A stretch of 49,026 nucleotides of DNA, taken from assembly GCA_010030205.1 (NCBI GenBank), contig RGQD01000003.1, positions 1 to 49,026 on the forward strand. The letters are read 5' to 3'. The DNA comes from Betaproteobacteria bacterium. Its GTDB lineage: Bacteria > Pseudomonadota > Gammaproteobacteria > Burkholderiales > Burkholderiaceae_C. Made by a program: the position numbers and the translations under genes. The notes under the pieces were generated by a model. The model did not search any database. It worked only from the letters and a program-made list of their open reading frames with translations, and was not told the DNA's origin. The stretch's first letter is position 1. Every line of letters starts with the position of its first letter. This document shows positions 42,481-49,026 of this stretch, piece by piece.

Positions 42481-42756
42481 ATGGAATCGAGCCTGATCAT
42501 CGAGCTGATCCTGACAGCCATGCGCATGGCGGTGATCCTGGCCGGGCCGGTCTTGCTGACTGTGCTGGTGGTGGGCATCGTGATCGGCGCGCTGCAGTCG
42601 GCGACGCAGATCAACGAACCCTCGGTCGTGTTCGTGCCCAAGATGCTGGCCGTGATGCTGGTGCTCGCGCTCACAGGGGCGACCACGCTGACGCTGGGCC
42701 TGTTCGTCGACTATGTGCGTGAGATGATCACGCGCATTCCGGCCATCGCCGGTTGA
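42481..42756 (+). CDS. fliQ: Flagellar export gate protein FliQ
   Basis: 91 residues with two membrane hairpin segments (AVILAGPVLLTVLVVGIVIG and PKMLAVMLVLALTGATTLTL) and the conserved QSATQINEPSVVFVPK between them. Four copies surround the FliP/FliR core. Start ATG is 4 bases after the fliP stop. Intact. Confidence 0.97.
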   Translation: MESSLIIELILTAMRMAVILAGPVLLTVLVVGIVIGALQSATQINEPSVVFVPKMLAVMLVLALTGATTLTLGLFVDYVREMITRIPAIAG

Positions 42757-42769
42757 TCGGGGCGGCAGC

Positions 42770-43558
42770 GTGAACGCGGTAACCGGGCTGAGTGCGACAG
42801 GGTTTGATCTGCGCTTGCTGGGTGCGGCATCGACGCTGGCGCTGGTGTCGGTGCGCTTTTTGGGGCTGTTCCTGTCAATGCCCTTGCTGTCGTTTCGCGC
42901 GTTCCCGCTGTCGCTGCGCGTTGCACCGGTGCTCTTGCTGTCGGTGGTGGTCGCGCCCTTGGTCGCGCTGCCTGACATGGCCGAGATCGGCATGCTGACG
43001 GTGTTCGGCGAGTTGGCGATCGGCCTGGTCTGCGGTTTCTCGCTTCGGCTGGCCATGTTGGCGGTGGACTTCCTGTCTGAATCGCTGTCCATGCATTCAG
43101 GTTTCAGCTTTGCCCAGACCATCGCGCCCGACACTGCGCTGCCGTCCACCGTGCTCGGCGAACTGCTGGGCATGGCGGTCGTCGCGGTGCTGTTCATTGC
43201 CGACGTGCACCTGTTGTTCATCGAGCGCATCGCCACGAGCTTTGCGGCGGTGCCGTTTGGTACCTGGCCGGTGGGCTGGAACATGCCGGCGCTGCTGGCC
43301 TTGATGGCCAGCGCGTTTTCGATCGGTTTGGTGATGTCTTGCGGCAGCTTTGCCCTCTACCTGTTCACCAACTTCATGCTCGGCCTGATCAACCGCATAT
43401 CGCCTCAACTCAACCTGATGTCGGTCGGTTTTTCGATCAGTGCGCCCTTGGCGCTGTTGGTGGTGGCGCTGGTCGCGCTGCAGTTGCCGGTGTTGACCGA
43501 ATTGATCAGTACTGCGGCACTCAATTTCGTCGATCGGGGCCTGCTTCATGCGCGTTGA
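42770..43558 (+). CDS. fliR: Flagellar export gate protein FliR
   Basis: 262 residues with about six membrane segments and FliR motifs (VRFLGLFLSMPLLSFRAFPL; ELAIGLVCGFSLRLAMLAVD; NFMLGLINRISPQLNLMSVG). FliR completes the FliP5-FliQ4-FliR1 gate. The start is a GTG at 42770. It overlaps the following lipoprotein gene by 11 bases. flhB and flhA, its usual export partners, are not in the window. Confidence 0.96.
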   Translation: MNAVTGLSATGFDLRLLGAASTLALVSVRFLGLFLSMPLLSFRAFPLSLRVAPVLLLSVVVAPLVALPDMAEIGMLTVFGELAIGLVCGFSLRLAMLAVDFLSESLSMHSGFSFAQTIAPDTALPSTVLGELLGMAVVAVLFIADVHLLFIERIATSFAAVPFGTWPVGWNMPALLALMASAFSIGLVMSCGSFALYLFTNFMLGLINRISPQLNLMSVGFSISAPLALLVVALVALQLPVLTELISTAALNFVDRGLLHAR

Positions 43559-44240
43559 AGCTAGCTTGCTGCTGTGGATGGCGCTGTCCGGTTGTGCGTC
43601 GCTGGACGTGGTGCCCGAACCGCCCGACCCTTGGCGTCAGGCGCTGCAGGCCTGCCAACTGCCCGAGCAAGGGCTGGCAGACGCTGCGGCAGTGCTTCAA
43701 GTCAACGATGAAGGCTTGTGCCGGCGCGCTGCCGAGTTTGGCGAGCAACTCAGCTGCCTCAGTCGCCGACTGCCGGCGCTGTATGAAGCGCACAGCCGAT
43801 TCACCCAGTCGGGTTTGCTCGAATTTCAATCCTGTCTGCAGCCGATGGCCGTGGGGCTGAAGGCGGGTCGTCTCGGCCGGCCCAGAGACATAGACCTGGC
43901 GTTGCGAGCCTGCGTGCTTCAACTCGACCGATCGCGCGCGTTGCCGCGGGTCAAGCCGCCGTGGTGGTATGCCAGCTACGCCGCCACCTTGCCGGTGCCT
44001 GCGGCGCCCAGCACGATGGCAGCGGCCAGTCTGCCGCCGGCCATCGGTTTGTCCTGGCCGTCATGTGAAGCCACTGCAGCGCTCAAGGCGGTCACATCGC
44101 CAATCCCAGCAACTGCTGCCATGCCCCGGGCGGCACCAGCCTCCCCCTCCTCCTCCTCTACCCTCCGTCCCGCCCTGGCGCCGCCGCGCGCCCAAGCCCC
44201 AGAAAACCTTTCGACAAACCGAGAACGCGATGAAATCTAA
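43548..44240 (+). CDS. Small lipoprotein of unknown function
   Basis: 230 residues with a lipoprotein signal (LLLWMALSGCAS), so Cys16 would be acylated and the protein exported. The body has four or more further cysteines (QACQLPEQ, EGLCRRAAE, LSCLSRRL, FQSCLQPM, RACVLQ), suggesting disulfides in a helical domain. The last 80 residues are a Pro/Ala/Ser-rich tail. I do not recognise the family. It overlaps fliR at its start by 11 bases and the carbonic anhydrase gene at its end by 11 bases, so it is part of the flagellar transcript. It might assist assembly in the envelope or belong functionally with the carbonic anhydrase. Confidence 0.6.
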   Translation: MRVEASLLLWMALSGCASLDVVPEPPDPWRQALQACQLPEQGLADAAAVLQVNDEGLCRRAAEFGEQLSCLSRRLPALYEAHSRFTQSGLLEFQSCLQPMAVGLKAGRLGRPRDIDLALRACVLQLDRSRALPRVKPPWWYASYAATLPVPAAPSTMAAASLPPAIGLSWPSCEATAALKAVTSPIPATAAMPRAAPASPSSSSTLRPALAPPRAQAPENLSTNRERDEI

Positions 44241-45366
44241 ATCCCGCCCGATCCATCTGCTGGCCTGGGCCGCCGGCCTGGCCTGTGCCTTGAGCCTGAA
44301 TGCTGGTGTTCGTGCCAACGACGCGCCGGCAGAGGCCGCCAAGCCCCTGGTCGCCAAGCCCGCCGTGGCGCCGGCGTCCGGCTCGCTGGTGCCTGCCAAG
44401 CCCAAACCGGCTGGCGCTGCGCCGGATGCGCGCGGCGCTGCCGAGCCTGCCAAAGCTGCTACAGCTGCACTTGGCGAGGCCAAGCCGGCCAAGGCCGCTC
44501 CCCAGAGCGATGAGGCGCTGAAGAAAATGCTCACCGAGCGCCTGGCAGGATCGGGCGATCTGATCCTCAAGACCAGCGACGCGACACCCAAGCAAGCCGA
44601 GGCTTCGCCTGCCAAGCCGTCCAAGCGTGCAGCGCGCGTCGACGCTGCCGACTTGGCGGCAGCGCACCGGGCAGCACAGGCCACCGAGCATCTGCCGCAC
44701 TGGGCTTATGGCGGCGCCGGTGCGCCTGAGAAGTGGAGCACGCTGGACCCGGCGTTCTCGACCTGTGCCAGCGGCAAACACCAGAGCCCGATCGACATCC
44801 GTGATGGCATCAAGGTCGGACTCGACCCGGTGGTGTTCGATTACCAACCGAGTGGTTTCCGGGTGGTCGACAACGGCCACACGATCCAGGTCAATGTTGG
44901 GCTGGGCAATGCGATCGAGGTGCTGGGGCGCCGCTACGACCTGGTCCAATTCCACTTCCACCGGCCTTCCGAGGAGCGCGTCAACGGCCGGCAGACCGAC
45001 ATGGTCGCGCACCTGGTGCACAAGGACCTGGAAGGCCATCTGGCGGTGGTCGCGGTGTTGCTGACTCGCGGCTCGCCGCAACCTGTGGTGCAGACGGTCT
45101 GGAACAACCTGCCGCTCGAGCGCAACGAAGAGTTGTCGGCATCGGTGCCGATCGACCTGATCAAGCTGTTGCCTGAGGAGCGCCGCTACTTCACCTACAT
45201 GGGCTCGCTGACCACGCCGCCCTGCAGCGAAGGCGTGTTGTGGATGGTGATGAAGACACCGGTGCAGATCTCGCCCGAGCAGATCGCGATCTTCTCGCGC
45301 CTGTACCCGATGAATGCGCGACCGGTCCAGGCGCTCAACGCCCGCCTGATCAAGGAATCGAACTGA
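44230..45366 (+). CDS. Periplasmic alpha-carbonic anhydrase
   Basis: 378 residues. A signal peptide (about 1-28, ending NAGVRAND), a long Ala/Pro/Lys-rich linker to about residue 150, then the alpha-class domain: HWAYGGAGAPEKW, KHQSPIDIRD, DNGHTIQVN with the proton-shuttle His, FHFHRPSEE with zinc ligands His242 and His244, MVAHLVH with His261, and GSLTTPPCSEGVLWMV. It interconverts CO2 and bicarbonate in the periplasm. The glutamate that usually precedes the third zinc ligand (MEAH) is Val here. The linker resembles those of peptidoglycan-associated proteins but has no clear binding motif. Finding it inside a flagellar operon is unusual. A strong hairpin follows at 45386. Confidence 0.9.
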   Translation: MKSKSRPIHLLAWAAGLACALSLNAGVRANDAPAEAAKPLVAKPAVAPASGSLVPAKPKPAGAAPDARGAAEPAKAATAALGEAKPAKAAPQSDEALKKMLTERLAGSGDLILKTSDATPKQAEASPAKPSKRAARVDAADLAAAHRAAQATEHLPHWAYGGAGAPEKWSTLDPAFSTCASGKHQSPIDIRDGIKVGLDPVVFDYQPSGFRVVDNGHTIQVNVGLGNAIEVLGRRYDLVQFHFHRPSEERVNGRQTDMVAHLVHKDLEGHLAVVAVLLTRGSPQPVVQTVWNNLPLERNEELSASVPIDLIKLLPEERRYFTYMGSLTTPPCSEGVLWMVMKTPVQISPEQIAIFSRLYPMNARPVQALNARLIKESN

Positions 45367-45385
45367 CCAGGTCCTGAAGCGGCAA

Positions 45386-45416
45386 GCAGCAAGCGGCAAA
45401 GCTTGCCGCTTGCTGC
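45386..45416. terminator. Perfect 14-bp hairpin after the carbonic anhydrase gene
   Basis: GCAGCAAGCGGCAA (45386-45399) and TTGCCGCTTGCTGC (45403-45416) are perfect inverted repeats with the 3-base loop AGC. Extra CAAGCGGC copies flank it. There is no T-run, so it may be a Rho-assisted terminator or an RNA-stabilising element separating the fliF-R-CA unit from the flgB operon. Confidence 0.65.
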
Positions 45417-45504
45417 GGCAACAAGCGGCACCCTGGGTCTGACGGATCTTGCCGCCGAGGTCTAAATACAAGGGTCCAAGCCGGGTTCAAGCCGGCAAAT
45501 AGCC

Positions 45505-45520
45505 TGGCACGCGAATTGCA
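45505..45520 (+). promoter_or_regulatory. Sigma-54 promoter of the flgB operon
   Basis: TGGCACGCGAATTGCA matches the RpoN -24/-12 consensus (TGGCACG-N4-TTGCA) without a mismatch and lies 34 bases before the flgB start. The NtrC-type activator FlgR is encoded in the same cluster, which supports the assignment. Confidence 0.88.
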
Positions 45521-45553
45521 ATATTCACCGCATCAACCCCAGATGGATGCGCT

Positions 45554-45970
45554 GTGAACATCGTTCCCCAATTCGACCCGATGAACTTCAATGCCGCTGC
45601 GCTGCAGCTGCGCAGCCATCGCCAGCAGATCCTGGCGTCCAACCTGACGAATGCCGACACCCCCGGCTACCAGGCGCGAGATGTGGCTTTCGACACCACG
45701 CTGCGCGAGCAAATGCAAGGCGTGCAGTACCAACCTCGCCTGGCGCTCCATGGCAGCCATGCTCGCCATCTCAACACCAGCAACACCGGTCTAGACGGCC
45801 CGCAGCTGCTGTACCGCACGGCGCTGCAACCCAGCATCGATGGCAACACCGTCGACCCGGATGTCGAGCGCGCCCATTTCGCCGAGAACACAACGGGGTT
45901 CGAGCTCGCCGCTGCGTTGTTGGGCCAGACCGTGCGGTCGCGTCAAATGGCGCTGACGGGTCAGCCATGA
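45554..45970 (+). CDS. flgB: Flagellar proximal rod protein FlgB
   Basis: 138 residues. LRSHRQQILASNLTNADTPG, then YQARDVAFDTTLREQM and the C-terminal helix (ENTTGFELAAALLGQTVRSR), with the usual FlgB length. FlgB is a rod subunit in the periplasm exported by the type III apparatus. The start is GTG 45554. First gene of the sigma-54-controlled flg operon; the stop overlaps flgC. Confidence 0.93.
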   Translation: MNIVPQFDPMNFNAAALQLRSHRQQILASNLTNADTPGYQARDVAFDTTLREQMQGVQYQPRLALHGSHARHLNTSNTGLDGPQLLYRTALQPSIDGNTVDPDVERAHFAENTTGFELAAALLGQTVRSRQMALTGQP

Positions 45971-46374
45971 GCCTGACCAATGCATTTCGAGTCGCGGCCA
46001 GCGGCACGGTCGCGCAGAGCCAGCGCTTGAACGCGATCGCGTCGAACATCGCCAACGCCGAGTCGACCACCTCGGCCACCGGCGAAGCCTACCGGGCCCG
46101 GCAGGTGGTGTTCCGGCCGACGCCGGGGTTTGGCTCGGTGGCCGCAGGGGTTGAGGTGGCGGCGGTGGTCGAGAGCAGCGCCGCGCTCAAGCGCCAATAC
46201 CGTCCTGGCCATCCACACGCCGATGCCCAGGGTTATGTGCAGGCGTCCAACGTGGACCCGGTGGAGGAGATGGTCAACATGGTGGCGGCCTCGCGCAGCT
46301 ACCAGATGAATGTGGACCTGATGAACAACTCACGTCAGCTGATCCAGCGCGTGATCGACATGGTGAGGACTTGA
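45967..46374 (+). CDS. flgC: Flagellar proximal rod protein FlgC
   Basis: 135 residues. The N-terminal rod motif (VAQSQRLNAIASNIANAEST) and the C-terminal DPVEEMVNMVAASRSYQMNV and LMNNSRQLIQRVIDM are characteristic of FlgC. It overlaps flgB and flgD by 4 bases at each end (ATGA), so the rod genes are translated as a coupled block. Confidence 0.95.
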   Translation: MSLTNAFRVAASGTVAQSQRLNAIASNIANAESTTSATGEAYRARQVVFRPTPGFGSVAAGVEVAAVVESSAALKRQYRPGHPHADAQGYVQASNVDPVEEMVNMVAASRSYQMNVDLMNNSRQLIQRVIDMVRT

Positions 46375-47078
46375 TGACGACATCGAATGTTCCCGGTCTG
46401 CCAGCGGGCATCCCGAGCTACGACCCGACCGCCGCAGCGAACGCTGCCGCACAGAGTCCTGTGCTGGGCACATCGGCTGCGGAGACGCAGAACTACTTCA
46501 TGAAGATGCTGCTGGCGCAGATCAAGAACCAGGATCCTATGAACGCCCAGGATCCGGCGCAGATGACGAGCCAGCTGACCCAGCTCAACACGGCCGCCGG
46601 CATCGAGAAGCTCAACACCAGCATCAACTCGCTGCTGGCCCAAGCCAGTTCGCAGTCGTTCATGAACAACTCGGCGTTGATCGGCAACAGCGTGCTCGCA
46701 CCGGGCGACCGCATGGCGCTGAGCGCCAGCGGACCGGCAGACTTCGGTCTCAAGGTGGCGGCCGGCAGCACGCAGACCAACGTCTTTGTCACCGCGCCTG
46801 ACGGCAAAGTGGTCGACGAGCTGAGCCTGGGCGCGCTGACCCAGGGCGTCCACACCTTCACCTGGGACGGCTCTGGCTATGACGGCCGGCGCTTGCCTGC
46901 AGGCGCTTACAAGCTGGTGGTCAGCGCGGCCGACAGCGCCGGCGCTGCGGTGACCGCGACCTCGTTGACGCGTGGCCTGGTCAGCGGCGTGGCCCGCACC
47001 GACACCGGTTCCCAGCTTCTCACCACCGACGGCCGGGCGATTGACCCAGCCGATTTGATCCAACTGACCAAGCCCTGA
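46371..47078 (+). CDS. flgD: Flagellar hook cap protein FlgD
   Basis: 235 residues. ETQNYFMKMLLAQIKNQDPM and NAQDPAQMTSQLTQLNTAAG are the conserved N-terminal export region. The C-terminal Ig/Tudor-like part includes HTFTWDGSGYDGRRLPAGAY. FlgD caps the growing hook and lets FlgE polymerise. Normal length. flgE follows after 11 bases with a good AAGGAG site. Confidence 0.94.
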   Translation: MMTTSNVPGLPAGIPSYDPTAAANAAAQSPVLGTSAAETQNYFMKMLLAQIKNQDPMNAQDPAQMTSQLTQLNTAAGIEKLNTSINSLLAQASSQSFMNNSALIGNSVLAPGDRMALSASGPADFGLKVAAGSTQTNVFVTAPDGKVVDELSLGALTQGVHTFTWDGSGYDGRRLPAGAYKLVVSAADSAGAAVTATSLTRGLVSGVARTDTGSQLLTTDGRAIDPADLIQLTKP

Positions 47079-47089
47079 AGGAGATTGAC

Positions 47090-49026
47090 ATGAGTTTGTT
47101 TGACATCAGCTACGCGGGTTTGAAGACCCAGTCGGCCGCAATCCAGGTCACCAGCAACAACGTGTCGAACGCTTCGACCACCGCCTACAAGGCCAGGGAG
47201 TCGCTGTTTGTAGACCAGTACTTCAAGGCCGTGCAGTCGGGCGGCAGCTCGGGGGTCGCTGAATTCGGCACCAAACGCGTCGACAACCAGGGCAGCATGA
47301 AGGCATCGACCTCGGCGCTCGACTTGGGGATCCAGGGTCAGGGCATGTTCCGGATGGCGAGCATGGCCACGGGCGACGGTGGCGCCAAGTACTACAGCCG
47401 CAACGGCAGCTTCTCGGTCGACAACCAGGGCTACATCGTCAACGCCAATGGTCTGTACCTGACGGGCTACCAGCCCAACAGCACGCTGACCAACGTGCTC
47501 GCCGGCGCGACGCCGAGCGCGCTCAAGCTGCCACCCGCCGAGGTGGCACCGCTGGTCTCGACCGCCGGCACGGTCAACGTCAACCTCGACACCCGCAACC
47601 CTCAACCGCAGGTCGTGATCGCCGGGAGCATCACGAACACTGGAAAGACTTTTCTCGCGACCGATCCGTCGACCTACAACACGAGCACGACAGTCCAGGT
47701 CTATGACAGCAAGGGCGTGCCGCACCAGGTCAGCTTGTATTTCCAGAAAATCGACCCCACGGTGGTGAGCGATCCGCGCAGCACCGTCAATCCGCCCACC
47801 ACATCGACCGCCGTGCAGTACCGGGTCTACATGCAGGCCGATGGCGCAACCTTGGCCAAGGCGCCTGGTGGCGGGGTGGGCGCGGCTTCGTTGGCGACCT
47901 CCGGCCCTACCGCCTTGGGCGCGAAGCTGCTCTCGGATGCCGCTGCGAGCGCCGCAGCGACGCTCGATGACAAGATTGCGACCAACGTCGGCAATCTGGC
48001 GACCCAGTCCGGGACTTTCGCGACGCTGTTGAAAGTGCCGACGATCGGGCTCGATGGCGCAGCGGGCGGGGAACTTGTCAGCACCACTGCGAACGACTGG
48101 CAGACAGCCAAGACTGCTTTGGTTAACGCCAATCAAGTAAAGGCGGCGGCCGATACAGCCGTCACCACGGCGGATTCCGCGGTGAAGGCTGCTGGTGGCG
48201 CTGGGAAGGCGTCCCCTGCGCAGAACGCCACGCTGGCTGCCGCGAAAGTGGCACAGACTGCAGCGAACGATGACAAGGATACTAAAGTGACTGACGAGGC
48301 TGACGCAGCCAAGGCTTTCGCTGATGCCGCTAAGGCTTATGTCCCGCCAGTGGCTGTGCCACCTGCTGCCGTGAGCGCTACGGATAGCGCGATGTCGGTT
48401 GCGATCGCTGCCTACAACGACGCGACTGGGGCGGTGGCAGCTTCATCATTGGCAGTGACTCTGCCCAAGGACGGTGCGAGAGCCATTTACGACGCTGCAT
48501 TCAAGGCCAACGCCGAAGCGGTGGCCGCTAACAGCATCGGCACGCTGCAGTTCGTCGATGGTCAGCTGGTAGGTTCGCTGACCAAAGACTACACGGGCAA
48601 AGGCCCCGCCGTGGCGACGGTCTTCAGCGCGCAGCTCAGCGATGCGCAAAACCTGCTGCTCTACGGCGTCAAGTTCGACCTGTCGAGCATGACCTCTTTT
48701 GGCTCGGCCGACATCGTTCGCGAAGCCAGCGCCAATGGCTATGCGCCGGGTGCGCTGACGGGGGTCAATGTGGATTCGGCAGGCTTGATCACCGGCCAGT
48801 ACAGCAATGGCAAGACCCTGGTCGGAGGCCAGTTGGTGATGGCTTCGTTCGCCAGCAGCGATGGCCTGCAGCCGGCCAGCGGCACAGTGTTCACCGAGAC
48901 TTTTGCGTCGGGTGCGGCGGTGCTGGGCACTGGAACCACCGGGTCTTTTGGCTCGATTCGCTCGTCCAGCCTCGAGCAGAGCAACATCGACATGGCGGCC
49001 GAACTGGTCAACCTGATGATCGAGCA
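47090..49026 (+). CDS. flgE: Flagellar hook protein FlgE with a large insertion (3' end cut by window)
   Basis: 645 residues are visible and the frame is open to the window end. The N-terminus (MSLFDISYAGLKTQSAAIQV, TSNNVSNASTTAYKA) and the near-C-terminal SSLEQSNIDMAAELVNLMIE are standard FlgE, so only about 20-40 residues are missing. The middle has VQVYDSKGVPHQVSLYFQK as expected. Residues about 256-480 are then an extra Ala/Lys/Asp-rich segment (AADTAVTTADSAVKAAGG; AADAAKAFADAAKAYVPP) before the FlgE fold resumes at IGTLQFVDGQLVGS. The insertion uses more GCT, GAT and AAA codons than the flanks. It probably forms an extra surface-exposed domain on the hook. AAGGAG precedes the ATG. Confidence 0.92.
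   Translation, partial: MSLFDISYAGLKTQSAAIQVTSNNVSNASTTAYKARESLFVDQYFKAVQSGGSSGVAEFGTKRVDNQGSMKASTSALDLGIQGQGMFRMASMATGDGGAKYYSRNGSFSVDNQGYIVNANGLYLTGYQPNSTLTNVLAGATPSALKLPPAEVAPLVSTAGTVNVNLDTRNPQPQVVIAGSITNTGKTFLATDPSTYNTSTTVQVYDSKGVPHQVSLYFQKIDPTVVSDPRSTVNPPTTSTAVQYRVYMQADGATLAKAPGGGVGAASLATSGPTALGAKLLSDAAASAAATLDDKIATNVGNLATQSGTFATLLKVPTIGLDGAAGGELVSTTANDWQTAKTALVNANQVKAAADTAVTTADSAVKAAGGAGKASPAQNATLAAAKVAQTAANDDKDTKVTDEADAAKAFADAAKAYVPPVAVPPAAVSATDSAMSVAIAAYNDATGAVAASSLAVTLPKDGARAIYDAAFKANAEAVAANSIGTLQFVDGQLVGSLTKDYTGKGPAVATVFSAQLSDAQNLLLYGVKFDLSSMTSFGSADIVREASANGYAPGALTGVNVDSAGLITGQYSNGKTLVGGQLVMASFASSDGLQPASGTVFTETFASGAAVLGTGTTGSFGSIRSSSLEQSNIDMAAELVNLMIE

Noticed and set aside
44230-45366. 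Carbonic anhydrase judged inactive because Glu before the third zinc ligand is Val
   Set aside because: All three zinc histidines, the proton-shuttle His and LTTPPC are present, and I believe some related bacterial enzymes share the Val; not enough to call it dead.
46907-48136. 409-codon open frame on the minus strand across flgD/flgE
   Set aside because: It is antisense to clear flgE and flgD coding sequence, has no family features, and is an expected by-product of high-GC codon bias.

Overview
The window is high-GC DNA with the gene families and gene order of a betaproteobacterium of the order Burkholderiales, probably near the Rubrivivax/Leptothrix/Roseateles group. This rests on family recognition, the base composition and a Burkholderiales-style flagellar cluster that includes fhlB; no database search was run.

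Positions 1-2357 are a graveyard of small accessory genes. An Rpn-family (PD-(D/E)XK) gene is split in two, and a BrnT/BrnA toxin-antitoxin module sits between the halves. The brnT toxin gene carries a nonsense codon. A DUF4160 scrap and a RelE/HigB-like toxin with an XRE antitoxin follow.

Positions 2358-13461 form one tightly packed plus-strand operon. It encodes all four enzymes that make GDP-D-glycero-alpha-D-manno-heptose: gmhA, hddA, gmhB and hddC. Interleaved with them are a short E1alpha/E1beta-type thiamine-diphosphate enzyme pair, a DegT-family PLP enzyme whose catalytic lysine is replaced by histidine (as in the 3-dehydratases ColD and RfbH), an SDR oxidoreductase, a glycosyltransferase and two radical SAM proteins with cobalamin-binding-like N-termini. 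The second of these is strikingly AT-rich. My reading is a pathway to an unusual, probably deoxygenated and possibly two-carbon-branched, GDP-heptose-derived sugar. This is the best candidate for an undescribed system here. A TylF-type O-methyltransferase follows at 13762.

Positions 14717-23510 hold a type I secretion unit (HlyD-type adaptor and an ABC exporter with an inactive C39-like domain, minus strand). Facing away from it are a TPR/GT41 (SPINDLY/OGT-like) glycosyltransferase and a 987-residue protein with about nine Ig-like repeats and a dockerin-like calcium-binding end. Together they look like a glycosylated, type I-secreted surface protein system. Positions 23559-26233 encode an L,D-transpeptidase and a translationally coupled TPR protein, both with NTF2-like C-termini.

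Positions 26521-49026 are a flagellar cluster: a FliK-like gene with fhlB; a PilZ protein, fliE and the sigma-54 two-component pair flgR/flgS on the minus strand; then fliF-G-H-I-J-K-L-M-N-O-P-Q-R; a lipoprotein gene and a periplasmic alpha-carbonic anhydrase; and flgB-C-D-E behind an excellent sigma-54 promoter. fliF and fliM each carry an internal deletion of roughly 40-45 codons plus a frameshift, so as written the MS-ring and C-ring proteins cannot be made whole. FlgE, cut by the window end, has an insertion of about 225 residues, and FliK contains a 39-bp tandem repeat.
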